In this document: piece by piece, positions 33,493 through 41,849 of the stretch
How the letters are laid out: each line of letters begins with the position of its first letter
How positions within the stretch are numbered: the first letter of the stretch is position 1
NCBI GenBank assembly: GCA_045123995.1
Contig: JBGVKY010000022.1
Coordinates: forward strand, 1 to 64,000
DNA length: 64,000 nucleotides
DNA from: HGM11501 sp045123995
GTDB lineage: Bacteria > Bacillota > Clostridia > CAKSNL01 > HGM11501
Direction of reading: 5' to 3'
The notes under the pieces: model-generated
Told to the model about the DNA's origin: nothing
The model's database searches: none
What the model saw: only the letters and a program-made list of their open reading frames with translations
Translations under genes and position numbers: made by a program

Positions 33493-35320
33493 ATTTCTGC
33501 GGCAAAGCAATTTCAAGAGGAAATTCATATTCCCATTTCTTAATCAATGATGACAATTCATATTTTGCTATTACTGAATTTATACTTGCTATTGAATCAA
33601 AGTCAATGTCTGGATTAAAAACTATACATTGAACAACTTGATACCCATCGATACCTAAAATTGCTTTTTCGACAATATCCCAAGGCGGGATATTAGAAAC
33701 ATTTGCAAATGAAGGCCATTTTACTTTAAGTTCATTTATTCGGTTACTTAATTTCATATCATTAATAAGATTAGCAGAGGAACGAACCTGTGCTGCCAAC
33801 ACTCTCATTTTTGTATCAAATCCATCTTTTACATGACATAAAACTAGCCTCTTTCCGTTAATAAACATAGTGTCGCATAATTCAATATTATCAAGCGGTC
33901 TTTTCCTATGCAAAACAGCATGTGAATAGTGGGCAGAAAGTGAAGATAAATATTTTTCTTCCGCGAGTCCAGATTTCCATTTCGGCATTGTAAACATAGA
34001 TTCACGTGCTCTAATTAACGAAGGCAACTCTCGATTAAGTTTTGCACCTAATGCTTCATAAATAACATACCATTGTCCATCAATATGAATATAATTTTTC
34101 CCCTCATAACTTACATAAAACTGTAGACATTTCACTAATGGCGACGATGTCAACGGTATTTGATCATCTTCTATATGAGATTCTAAATAAGTGTTTGTTA
34201 AAAAATCAATTACTTTTTGTTCCTTATCTGGTCCATCTTCAATTATGGACAACACCTCTTTAACATATTTTATTAGGTCTGTCTCATTATGAAATTCATC
34301 ATAGGTGAAAGAACCTTTCTTTGAATTCAAGCTATAATAGTTTGATGTCGTATATGATACCAAATCAGGAGCACTAACAAAAACTTCAAATTTCGGCTCT
34401 TCTTCACATAAAGATTCTAAATATATTTCATGCAAACCCATTGCGAGCAATTTTTTGCTAAGAGCTTTATCTTTTTTTGAACGTCCCAGAGGAGAAAGTC
34501 CAAGCCAATCTTCAATGCTAAAAAATGGTTCAGTTTTTAAGAGTTCTGATATTTTATTTAACAAGGAAATAAACTCTACTAGCGTCATTCTTTTCCTCAG
34601 TTTAAAACTACTTTTAAAGTCGGCGCCTATGTTTTTTCGTTTTTGGGAAATTTCTATTCCCAAGCCACTTTGTGCAATCTCTTTTTCAATATGGCCAGAT
34701 AGGTCCTTAAACAGTTGGCCAAATTCTATAATTTCACTAGCTCTGGCCTTTTTGCGATAATTAGTGGTTTGACCGGCAACGGTCCCTGCAAATCCACGAA
34801 GTTTAACCGCGTTAATCGCTTCTTTATTTTCAGGAATCAATCTGGACAAAATTTGCAGACCGAATAATCCGTCAACAAATGGGGATACCACTTGCCACCC
34901 TGCTCCAGAACAAAATGCAAAAATATTTTCTTTATCATATACAAACAGTATATGAGATATATTTGCACCTCTATCATTTCTTCCCTCGACTCTTTCGCCT
35001 AACAATGCAATTATGGGACTTTGAGGCGTACTTTTAGCCTCATATAACACTAATGTATAGTTTTGTATAACATTCTCTTTTAAAGTTCTTTCGTGATAAT
35101 GCAACGATTTAGGTTTAATATTTTGTGTGGCTATGATGTGATTGATTATTGATTCAGATAAATCACAAACCTGCTCCGCAGAAGCAGTAGATGAATTTTT
35201 TTCCAAATCATATAGTTCGCCTAATTTTTCGTTTTGGAGTACACCCTTTTCAGCCATTTCATTTAAGGTAGTTACTCTGTCTATACGGTATAAATCTAAT
35301 TGTGATTTTCCTTCTGTCAT
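33491..35320 (-). CDS. TIGR04141/DUF6119-like sporadically distributed protein
   Basis: The 609-residue soluble protein matches my recollection of the TIGR04141 (DUF6119) family: LDLYRI near the N terminus, a middle segment around LRGFAGTVAGQTTNYRKKA (about 185-203), a WYVIYEALGAKLNREL block and the C-terminal FINGKRLVLCHVKDG segment (about 475-490) followed by a nuclease-like region. The family is scattered among genomes and often found with restriction and defence genes; its activity is not established to my knowledge. It is the last gene of the defence cassette, 67 bp after the second methylase. AGGAGTG precedes ATG 35320. Confidence 0.6.
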   Translation of the reverse strand: MTEGKSQLDLYRIDRVTTLNEMAEKGVLQNEKLGELYDLEKNSSTASAEQVCDLSESIINHIIATQNIKPKSLHYHERTLKENVIQNYTLVLYEAKSTPQSPIIALLGERVEGRNDRGANISHILFVYDKENIFAFCSGAGWQVVSPFVDGLFGLQILSRLIPENKEAINAVKLRGFAGTVAGQTTNYRKKARASEIIEFGQLFKDLSGHIEKEIAQSGLGIEISQKRKNIGADFKSSFKLRKRMTLVEFISLLNKISELLKTEPFFSIEDWLGLSPLGRSKKDKALSKKLLAMGLHEIYLESLCEEEPKFEVFVSAPDLVSYTTSNYYSLNSKKGSFTYDEFHNETDLIKYVKEVLSIIEDGPDKEQKVIDFLTNTYLESHIEDDQIPLTSSPLVKCLQFYVSYEGKNYIHIDGQWYVIYEALGAKLNRELPSLIRARESMFTMPKWKSGLAEEKYLSSLSAHYSHAVLHRKRPLDNIELCDTMFINGKRLVLCHVKDGFDTKMRVLAAQVRSSANLINDMKLSNRINELKVKWPSFANVSNIPPWDIVEKAILGIDGYQVVQCIVFNPDIDFDSIASINSVIAKYELSSLIKKWEYEFPLEIALPQK

Positions 35321-35387
35321 ATTTCACTCCTATTCTATCTAATGGGAGAAATGATCCTCTTAGATATTTTTGTTTCATCTTTTGAAT

Positions 35388-36137
35388 TTACTTCTTAAAC
35401 AAAAATAAATATTCATGAGCTATTAGTAAAAAATTATATTTTACACTATTCGTTTTCCAATACCCTGTAGCCTTGCAATTATGTTGTTCTTTAATAATAA
35501 GCTCCTTTAGATTAAACCCTGCATCTTGAAAAATTTTCATTACCTCAAATGACATAGGAATCATATGCCCTTTTTGCCGAGTGTCTCCCATAAGTATTGC
35601 GCAGAACTTGTCCTTTTTCAAAACACGATAACTTTCTGATGCTACCTTTTTCATTTCTTTAAGGAAATCCTTGACTTTTAATTGAGATAAATCGCCGTCA
35701 ATTCCATCGCTGTATTTGATTATATCTGCATATGGAGGATGGGTACATATCAAATCAATGCTTTCATCGGGAACAAAATGAAGATTCCTTGCATCGCCTT
35801 TTTTTATATAAACTTTACCTTTTGCTGGTTCATATTCAAAAGCAGTTTTTTCCTTGCACCGTTCAAGCGCAACATCATTTATATCAACACCAATTATATC
35901 TCGATTCAAAAGCTTTGCCTCGACAAGCGTGGTGCCTCCGCCAGCAAACTGATCAAGAATTAAATCGTTCTCCTGCGAATATCTTAATATAATATTTCTC
36001 GGTATATATGGCGACCAATTCCCGCGCCACTTTGCATCATGAGTAGCCCAATCTCCGCGTTTTGGAAATGACCAGTGCGTTGTCATTTCAAGCTCGAAAT
36101 CGTCCGGCTCCCATTTTTTTATTGTTTTATTTGCCAT
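35388..36137 (-). CDS. DNA methyltransferase (THPPY motif)
   Basis: This 249-residue protein is a SAM-dependent N4-cytosine/N6-adenine-type DNA methylase. Motif I is DQFAGGGTTLVEA (62-74), the acidic loop GVDIN (83-87), and motif IV is THPPY (132-136), an uncommon variant of (D/N/S)PP(Y/F). The methylated sequence cannot be read from the protein. ATG 36137 lies 2 bp after the HNH gene stop, with GAGGAG 9 nt upstream; a longer frame reaches into the HNH gene without a site. It may protect host DNA from the HNH nuclease or be the second methylase of a DpnII-like set. Confidence 0.85.
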   Translation of the reverse strand: MANKTIKKWEPDDFELEMTTHWSFPKRGDWATHDAKWRGNWSPYIPRNIILRYSQENDLILDQFAGGGTTLVEAKLLNRDIIGVDINDVALERCKEKTAFEYEPAKGKVYIKKGDARNLHFVPDESIDLICTHPPYADIIKYSDGIDGDLSQLKVKDFLKEMKKVASESYRVLKKDKFCAILMGDTRQKGHMIPMSFEVMKIFQDAGFNLKELIIKEQHNCKATGYWKTNSVKYNFLLIAHEYLFLFKK

Positions 36138-36139
36138 TA

Positions 36140-37228
36140 CTATTTTCTCCTCAGCATTTGCCTGATTTCTTCCGGAGTGTATGCCGGTTTTCGGGAATGA
36201 GCAACCATATGACAATTAGGACAAATAGGAATCAAGTCCTTGCTTGCATCAATCTCATATTCTGCTCCAATTGTAGAAATCTCCACAATATGATGGACGT
36301 GTATTTTATCATAAAATTGTATTCCGTACGTCTTTCCAAAATTAAATCCACATATTTCACATTTTACAACGCCGCCATTTTTCTTCTTATAATAATTGAT
36401 ACATTGCCTGCGCGCCTTATCGTTTCGTTCATACGCATTAACTGTAATAGTCTTTTTTGTACCTTCTTTAAGTTTCTGTATATCCTCATCAGCAATTTCT
36501 TCTGGTAAGTTGTTTTGCATATAGGATTTAACAAACCCGCTTTTTGCGTTTAATTCGCTAAAAATTGCAGGCAAGACTGCTGCCGGAAGAAATTGATGAC
36601 TTTGATTGAATGTCTTAAATTCAGGGTATATCTCCACCATTTTTTCTTTTCCTATAAGTTTTTCAAATAGTGTCACCGAATTTTCAGCAAATTGGTAGTA
36701 TCCGTTATAGATTTCTCCGTCTTCAAGCGTAACTGGGTTTTCGAGTAATACCGTTTTTAAGTGTATTGCATAACCTATCAAGCAACCACCACACTGAAAA
36801 AATACCAGTGTGTTTTCAGGGCAGTTCATTTTTGACGTTTTGAAATAATATGTATTACCTCTGCTCGGCATTGTACTCAACAAGAACACGCGGGCCTCCA
36901 GATAGGTGCCAAACACCTCTGTACTCATCGGCAAAATACGTACTTCGTTTATTACATAACCGCCGAGTTCTTTAGTCTGCGAACACAGTACGGCATTTTC
37001 GTGAGGCCCTTGTTTCTCTGAACGACAAGATGCACAATGACTTTGTAATCCAAGAGGGTTGCTTTTATTAGCACGAGTAGGGGCACACCCGAACAGCTCC
37101 GGGCACCTATAAAACACGTGCATCCCTGCGCTCTTTGAACAACCAGGACATGATTTATATATCATATCGTTCAATAACATAAATTTTGATTCGGTTATTT
37201 CGTTTTTACAGAAGTGGCAAGTGCTCAT
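36140..37228 (-). CDS. HNH endonuclease with N-terminal zinc ribbon
   Basis: The 362-residue protein has two Cys pairs at the N terminus (CHFC at 4-7 and CPGC at about 28-31), a long unrecognised middle region, and an HNH nuclease domain at about 285-355: CEIC, HVHHIVEIS, ICPNCHMVAHSRKP. The HNH part should coordinate a metal and cut DNA. It is sandwiched between the MutH-like nuclease and the second methylase in one operon, so it is a candidate restriction nuclease or specificity subunit. Confidence 0.85.
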   Translation of the reverse strand: MSTCHFCKNEITESKFMLLNDMIYKSCPGCSKSAGMHVFYRCPELFGCAPTRANKSNPLGLQSHCASCRSEKQGPHENAVLCSQTKELGGYVINEVRILPMSTEVFGTYLEARVFLLSTMPSRGNTYYFKTSKMNCPENTLVFFQCGGCLIGYAIHLKTVLLENPVTLEDGEIYNGYYQFAENSVTLFEKLIGKEKMVEIYPEFKTFNQSHQFLPAAVLPAIFSELNAKSGFVKSYMQNNLPEEIADEDIQKLKEGTKKTITVNAYERNDKARRQCINYYKKKNGGVVKCEICGFNFGKTYGIQFYDKIHVHHIVEISTIGAEYEIDASKDLIPICPNCHMVAHSRKPAYTPEEIRQMLRRK

Positions 37229-37245
37229 TGAATGACCTCATTTCT

Positions 37246-37890
37246 TTATTTCCTTACATCATAAACAAATTGCTTTTGAAAATAAAAAGCATGATTTTTA
37301 TTGGATACATATCTACCATATTTATGTGAGTATATTGGGTGATATGGTTTTGAATCCTTACTTCTCACTTGAATATGCGTTCCATTTGATGTATGAATAT
37401 ATCCATCCGAACTTGTTTCAATGTGTTCTTTTAATTGTCTGCAAATAGAATAATAATCCTCTTCCCAAATATCCAAAAATTCCGAATATTCCGGTTTTGA
37501 CAAATCAATATGTATTGCATCTAAAAACATCCAATCTCTTGGATTTCCTTCCTTGCAAACAGGAACATAAAGCATATTTGAGATTTTCTCATAAAGATGC
37601 GTTTCTTGAAAAGGTCTTTCTTCAAGAAGCTCATCAATTACGCTTGCTATTTGCGTAATAAAAACTGTCTCTAAAGGTTTTCCGTTTCTATCACATTTAT
37701 TGCTCTTTAACTCTCCATCTTCAAAGTCTATATTGAAGCTGTCCAATTTCTTGCCAAGAGCTAATTCAAGCAACTGTCCTGTTTTACCCTTGTTTTTAAT
37801 TATAGTTTCAAAATCCGCCTCGGTAAATAATTTCGAGAAAGGTATATTACATATTCTTAATATTTTATCTTGCGCATCTCTCAATTTCAT
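37246..37890 (-). CDS. MutH/Sau3AI-like restriction endonuclease
   Basis: The 214-residue protein has the catalytic layout of the MutH/Sau3AI family of PD-(D/E)xK nucleases: KGKTGQLLELALG with Glu42, then DFEDGELKS with Asp55, Glu60 and Lys62. These enzymes cut at GATC. A Dam-type adenine methylase is encoded just upstream, and Dam methylates GATC, so the two make a coherent type II restriction-modification pair. GGAGG precedes ATG 37890; the gap to the methylase gene is 70 bp. Confidence 0.8.
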   Translation of the reverse strand: MKLRDAQDKILRICNIPFSKLFTEADFETIIKNKGKTGQLLELALGKKLDSFNIDFEDGELKSNKCDRNGKPLETVFITQIASVIDELLEERPFQETHLYEKISNMLYVPVCKEGNPRDWMFLDAIHIDLSKPEYSEFLDIWEEDYYSICRQLKEHIETSSDGYIHTSNGTHIQVRSKDSKPYHPIYSHKYGRYVSNKNHAFYFQKQFVYDVRK

Positions 37891-37960
37891 CTTTATACCT
37901 CCAAAGAGTATACACTGCAGAGCCTCGTCCGCAGTGTTGTTTTATTTTGTTATTTTAAGT

Positions 37961-39028
37961 TTAGTAGTTTGATATTAGCAATTCTCTAATCCTGCCACGA
38001 GCTTCGCTATTGCAATTTATCATCCTCGTAGCTTCAACCCTTTTGATTTTATGTGCTTTATAGATATTATCGAAGAAGTCATCTTCTGTATTTGAATTTT
38101 TAGGATCAGAATTACTTACGACTATCTTAGCTCCTTTTTTATGCATTTCATCTACAAATCTTGCAAGTTCTATTTGCTCTTCATCGTTAAACAAGTTCTC
38201 GGTGTAGGCAGTAAAGCTTGATGTATCCGTTATCGGTCTATATGGCGGATCGAAGTACACGAATGTATTCTCATCAATGAAGTCTCTTGACTCTCTGTAA
38301 TCTCCACACACTATCGTTACATTTTGAAGTTTACAAGATACCCTTCTTAGGTTATCCTCATCACATATCATAGGATTTTTATAAGAACCCATTGGGACAT
38401 TGAATAATCCCTTTTTGTTCACTCGATACAATCCATTAAAGCAGGTCTTATTGAGGAATATCATCAGCGCTGCTTTTTCAATGTTTGTTTTCTCATTCCC
38501 ATTTACCTTTAGTTCGTTGAATGATTCTCTTTTTCTAATATAGTATTCTTTTCTTTCCTCAGTAGTAAGGGGTATATACTCTGCCTGATATGTTTGAAGT
38601 AACTCGATTAGTTCATCAATCCTATCTCTTACTATTTTATATGCATTTATTAGTTCAGCATTTGTATCGCTAATATATATTTCATTAACTTTGTGCTTGT
38701 TTAATATATCGAAGAGAACAGCACCTCCGCCTACGAAGGGTTCGGCATACTTAGTTATTGTTGATCCGAATGGATAATATTTTTCGATTTCCCTAATCAA
38801 CTGACCTTTTCCGCCTGCCCATTTTAGAAATGGCTTAATGTATTTATCGGTACTCATGTTGTATCGAGTGCTTCTTGCGTCGATTGGCTTTTCGGCGTTA
38901 TTTGGGATAACCCACATATTTCCTAACCGCGCGGCCTTTTCTATTCTATTCTCAGAACACAACACGGCAACTCGTCTTTGAGATATGCCCCATTTATCAG
39001 CTGCTTCTCTTGCAGTCATATAGTCCAT
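37961..39028 (-). CDS. dam: DNA adenine methylase (Dam-type) with N-terminal HTH
   Basis: The 355-residue protein begins with a HTH domain of about 45 residues (MTAREAADKWGISQRRVAVL, wing MWVIPNNAEKP), fused to a D12-class adenine methylase: KWAGGKGQL (69-77), AEPFVGGGA (95-103) and DPPY at 260-263. The expected product is N6-methyladenine in GATC. The extra HTH is probably a repressor domain acting on the cassette promoter at 39058-39086, which carries a small palindrome. It is the first gene of the defence operon. GGAGTG precedes ATG 39028. Confidence 0.92.
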   Translation of the reverse strand: MDYMTAREAADKWGISQRRVAVLCSENRIEKAARLGNMWVIPNNAEKPIDARSTRYNMSTDKYIKPFLKWAGGKGQLIREIEKYYPFGSTITKYAEPFVGGGAVLFDILNKHKVNEIYISDTNAELINAYKIVRDRIDELIELLQTYQAEYIPLTTEERKEYYIRKRESFNELKVNGNEKTNIEKAALMIFLNKTCFNGLYRVNKKGLFNVPMGSYKNPMICDEDNLRRVSCKLQNVTIVCGDYRESRDFIDENTFVYFDPPYRPITDTSSFTAYTENLFNDEEQIELARFVDEMHKKGAKIVVSNSDPKNSNTEDDFFDNIYKAHKIKRVEATRMINCNSEARGRIRELLISNY

Positions 39029-39057
39029 AGTTTTTCACTCCTTGTTTTGATAATTCT

Positions 39058-39086
39058 ATTATATTCTAAAACTAGAACAAAAGCAA
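39058..39086 (-). promoter_or_regulatory. Promoter and operator of the defence cassette
   Basis: On the minus strand TTGCTT (39086-39081), 17-bp spacer and TATATA (39063-39058). The spacer contains the palindrome TTCTA-GTTT-TAGAA (39077-39064), a likely operator for the HTH domain of the methylase. Confidence 0.6.
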
Positions 39087-39150
39087 TACCAAAATGCAAT
39101 TTTCTCCATTTTAAATAAATTTAATTTCAATAATACTATAATTTGGACAT

Positions 39151-39217
39151 AAAACAAGCGAGATTGATTCGCAAATTTCAATCTCGCTTTTTCTTTGTTT
39201 AAGGTGCGTCAAATTTT
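39151..39217. repeat. Right copy of the cassette-flanking repeat with terminator
   Basis: AGCGAGATTGA pairs with TCAATCTCGCT, followed by TTTTTCTTTG, forming a terminator. The 33 bp at 39185-39217 match 33460-33492 with two differences, and AAACAAGCG precedes both stems. The 39.22-39.54 kb stretch beyond it holds no gene that I recognise. Confidence 0.7.
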
Positions 39218-39544
39218 GATATAGCTATTATAGTTCGCTTTGTTGTAATTGGCTCAAAAATGTCTTGTGTTGCCTTTAAAGATAACTGTCGGTTCATTCC
39301 ACCTTAATTCATTCTATCGTCTTACACGGGCAATTCCGTTTAATTCTGTTTGCAATTTTACAGAATGTATGTTATACTCAAATTAAATTAAGTGTGTCGA
39401 TTTTTTGGCAGTTGGGCATCAAATTTGATGAGATTTTTACATAGCATCAATAAAGCATCAAAAGGCATAAGGTTCAAAAGACCGAGTGCTACAAACGGCT
39501 CAACGGTGGGAACAATTTGGACGGTCTTTTTAATTTGACACGAC

Positions 39545-39589
39545 CTCCAAAACCACGTGCCCAGGGTTCAAGTCCTTGTGCCCCTGCCA
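39545..39589 (+). pseudogene. 3' half of tRNA-Trp(CCA): attachment-site remnant
   Basis: From the anticodon loop CTCCAAA (39545-39551) onward the sequence is canonical tRNA-Trp. It has the anticodon 3' strand ACCAC, a 5-nt variable loop, T arm CAGGG-TTCAAGT-CCTTG, acceptor strand TGCCCCT, discriminator G and an encoded CCA (39587-39589). The 5' half (acceptor AGGGGCA, D arm, anticodon 5' strand) is absent upstream. This is what remains at the far end of an island that integrated into a tRNA-Trp gene. Confidence 0.8.
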
Positions 39590-39678
39590 AGAGAAAACAG
39601 AACTGCTTTTGCGGTTCTGTTTTTTCATTTACAAGGACTTGAACCCTAAGAGGGTTTTTGCGTTAAGAAAACGATTGA
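39572..39678. repeat. 107-bp direct repeat, copy 1
   Basis: This 107-bp unit from GTCCTTGTGCCCCTG is repeated at 39768-39874 with about one difference (period 196 bp). It contains the tRNA 3' end, a terminator and an inverted copy of the T arm (ACAAGGACTTGAACCCT, 39631-39647) complementary to 39563-39579. Confidence 0.85.
39597..39625 (+). terminator. Terminator following the tRNA-Trp remnant
   Basis: ACAGAACTGC-TTTT-GCGGTTCTGT followed by TTTTT. The same hairpin recurs 196 bp downstream at 39793-39821. Confidence 0.85.
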
Positions 39679-39767
39679 TTATCGTTTTTAGCAAAAAGCT
39701 GCGACGCCGGGTACCAAAATGCAAAGCGTTTGGGTCGGCGAGCAGGGTAGATTGCGAAGCAATATAC

Positions 39768-39874
39768 GTCCTTGTGCCCCTGCCAAGAGAAAACAGAACT
39801 GCTTTTGCGGTTCTGTTTTTTCATTTACAAGGACTTGAACCCTAAGAGGGTTTTTGCGTTAAAAAAACGATTGA
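39768..39874. repeat. 107-bp direct repeat, copy 2
   Basis: Second copy of the unit at 39572-39678. Here only the last 18 nt of the tRNA sequence (GTCCTTGTGCCCCTGCCA) are present, preceded by unrelated sequence, so it is not a tRNA gene. Confidence 0.85.
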
Positions 39875-39881
39875 ATCCAAA

Positions 39882-39911
39882 AAAACCTCCCGATTTTAAT
39901 CGGGAGGTTTT
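39882..39911 (-). terminator. Terminator of the fucose operon
   Basis: AAAACCTCCCGAT-TTTA-ATCGGGAGGTTTT, a 13-bp perfect stem 45 bp after the fucI stop. T runs on both sides allow bidirectional use. Confidence 0.85.
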
Positions 39912-39955
39912 CCGCCTTATAAAAGGCTATTTTGGAGGATTAAGTTTAATCTTTA

Positions 39956-41758
39956 TTATTTATAGAGGGGACCGTAAGCTTCGCAAGCTCTGTAGTCCTG
40001 ACCTTCCTTATCCATGCCGAATGCGTTCCACGCAGCGGGACGGAAAATATTTTCTTCAGGAACGTTGTGCATGCAAACAGGAATACGAAGCATAGAGCAA
40101 GGAGTAATAAGGTCTGCTCCGATGTGTCCGTAGCTTATAGCGCCGTGATTTGCTCCCCAGTTGTTCATAACTTCATAAGCAGTCTTGAAGGGAGAGCCTT
40201 CCTTGCCGTCGCAACGGGGTGCGAACCATGTGCAGGGCCATGTATAGTCAGTTCTCTTCCAGAGAGTATCTGTTACGTCATCGGGAAGTGCAACTGTCCA
40301 GCCTTCAGCAATCTGAAGAACAGGGCCAAGTCCCTTTACAAGATTCAAACGAATCATTGTAGCGGGCATTTCGGCTTTTGTTACAAATCTTGAGGAGTAG
40401 CCGCCGCCACGGAAATAGCCAAGGTCAGCAAAGTTCCATGTGGTGTTTTCCATAATAGCTTTCTGGTCTTTTTCTGTTATATTGTACCATTCTTTAATGA
40501 TGTGGTTGCCGTTTTCATCAACTGCTTCTGCATTGGCGTCAAGACAGCAAGCACCGGAGTTGATAAGGTGGATAAATCCGCCGTTTTCCTTTGCAACGCC
40601 GTCTAAATCATAGCCTGTTGCACGCTTTACTGCCTCGGGGCTCCAGTATGTTCTTACGTCAGCAAACATCTGTGCACGGTTGGTCAAAAGCTTCATAAAG
40701 AGCATTCCAATACCATTTAATACGTCGTTTTCTGTTGCAAGAATGTAAGGTTCACGAGCACCGTTCCAGTCAAAAGAGGTGTTGAGCATGGATTCGGGGA
40801 AGTCACAGTTGGGATAGAAGTCTGTCCACTGTCTCTGACCCTGGAAGCCTGCCGCAATTGCATTGTGGCCAACTCTTTCTTCTTCGCAGCCCTCGGGAAG
40901 ATTTTCGTTTCCGTTCATGAGGTCTTTTATAATAACCATCATCTTAACAACGAATTCCCACTGCTCGTCTTTATCTTTACGGCTTCTCTGCATGTTTTCG
41001 GGATTTTTGTCAAATCCTTCTATGCAATTTGCCTTTGTCCAGGCAAGAGCCTTCTTGAATTCTTCTTCATCATAAATTCCTTCGCTCATACGACGGATAA
41101 CTTCAACCTCGTCAACTGATTCAACTCTCATGCCGAGATATTCTTCAATAAATTCAGGTGAAATGATTGAACCGCCGATACCCATGCAGATTGAACCAAT
41201 CTGGAGGTAGGATTTTCCTCTCATTGTTGCTACTGCAACTGCCGCACGGGCAAAACGAAGGATTTTTTCCTTTACGTCTTCGGGCATATCGGTTACTTCG
41301 TCAAGATTCTGAACGTCGTGACCGTAAATGCCGAAAGCAGGAAGTCCTTTCTGTGCATGGGTAGCTAAAACTGATGCAAGATAAACTGCACCGGGTCTTT
41401 CTGTTCCGTTAAAGCCCCATACTGCTTTAATTGTATTGGGATCCATGTCCATTGTTTCCGCACCATAGCACCAGCAGGGTGTTACAGTTAATGTAATGTC
41501 AACGCCACACTTTCTGAACTTGTCAGCACAAGCTGCAGCTTCTGCAACGCGACCGATTGTTGTGTCAGCGATAACTACCTTTACGGGTTCTCCGTTGGAA
41601 TAACGAAGATTTTCAGAAATCAGCTTTGCAGCTGCATTTGCCATTGCCATAGTCTGGTCTTCCAAAGATTCTCTAACCTTTAAAGGACCGCGACGACCGT
41701 CGATTGTAGGTCTGATGCCGATTACGGGATAATCTCCCACGTATCTGTTTTTTGCCAT
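39956..41758 (-). CDS. fucI: L-fucose isomerase
   Basis: The 600-residue protein has the length and sequence pattern of FucI (IGIRPTIDGRRGPLKVRESLEDQT near the start, DITLTVTPCWCYGAETMD, GFNGTERPGAVYLA). It converts L-fucose to L-fuculose in the cytoplasm and needs Mn. ATG 41758 has GGAGG 7 nt upstream. It is the last gene of the ABC transporter operon, which argues that the transporter carries L-fucose. No fuculose phosphate aldolase is present in the window. Confidence 0.95.
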   Translation of the reverse strand: MAKNRYVGDYPVIGIRPTIDGRRGPLKVRESLEDQTMAMANAAAKLISENLRYSNGEPVKVVIADTTIGRVAEAAACADKFRKCGVDITLTVTPCWCYGAETMDMDPNTIKAVWGFNGTERPGAVYLASVLATHAQKGLPAFGIYGHDVQNLDEVTDMPEDVKEKILRFARAAVAVATMRGKSYLQIGSICMGIGGSIISPEFIEEYLGMRVESVDEVEVIRRMSEGIYDEEEFKKALAWTKANCIEGFDKNPENMQRSRKDKDEQWEFVVKMMVIIKDLMNGNENLPEGCEEERVGHNAIAAGFQGQRQWTDFYPNCDFPESMLNTSFDWNGAREPYILATENDVLNGIGMLFMKLLTNRAQMFADVRTYWSPEAVKRATGYDLDGVAKENGGFIHLINSGACCLDANAEAVDENGNHIIKEWYNITEKDQKAIMENTTWNFADLGYFRGGGYSSRFVTKAEMPATMIRLNLVKGLGPVLQIAEGWTVALPDDVTDTLWKRTDYTWPCTWFAPRCDGKEGSPFKTAYEVMNNWGANHGAISYGHIGADLITPCSMLRIPVCMHNVPEENIFRPAAWNAFGMDKEGQDYRACEAYGPLYK

Positions 41759-41849
41759 AATAATACCTCCAAAATGTTTAGTAAAAACTCTCCCTGCTGA
41801 AAAGCAGGGAGAGTTCAAGAGTGCTAAGCTTTATCTCTCTTCTAAGGGA

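Noticed and set aside
33491..39028. Exact DpnII-type system (DpnM, DpnA, DpnB)
   Set aside because: The nuclease is MutH/Sau3AI-like, the second methylase has THPPY and an HNH gene is interposed, so only a loose parallel holds.
39400..39589. Intact tRNA-Trp gene
   Set aside because: No acceptor 5' strand, D arm or anticodon 5' strand lies upstream of the anticodon loop; only the 3' half is present.
25113..39589. The integrase at 25113 as the enzyme that made the tRNA-Trp junction at 39589
   Set aside because: No intact tRNA-Trp or matching 45-bp core lies next to the integrase, so the pairing cannot be supported from this window.
39576..40095. Two overlapping plus-strand frames with the same start (MCPCQEKTELLLRF)
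   Set aside because: They arise from the 107-bp direct repeat containing the tRNA 3' end and terminator; no ribosome site and one runs into fucI antisense.
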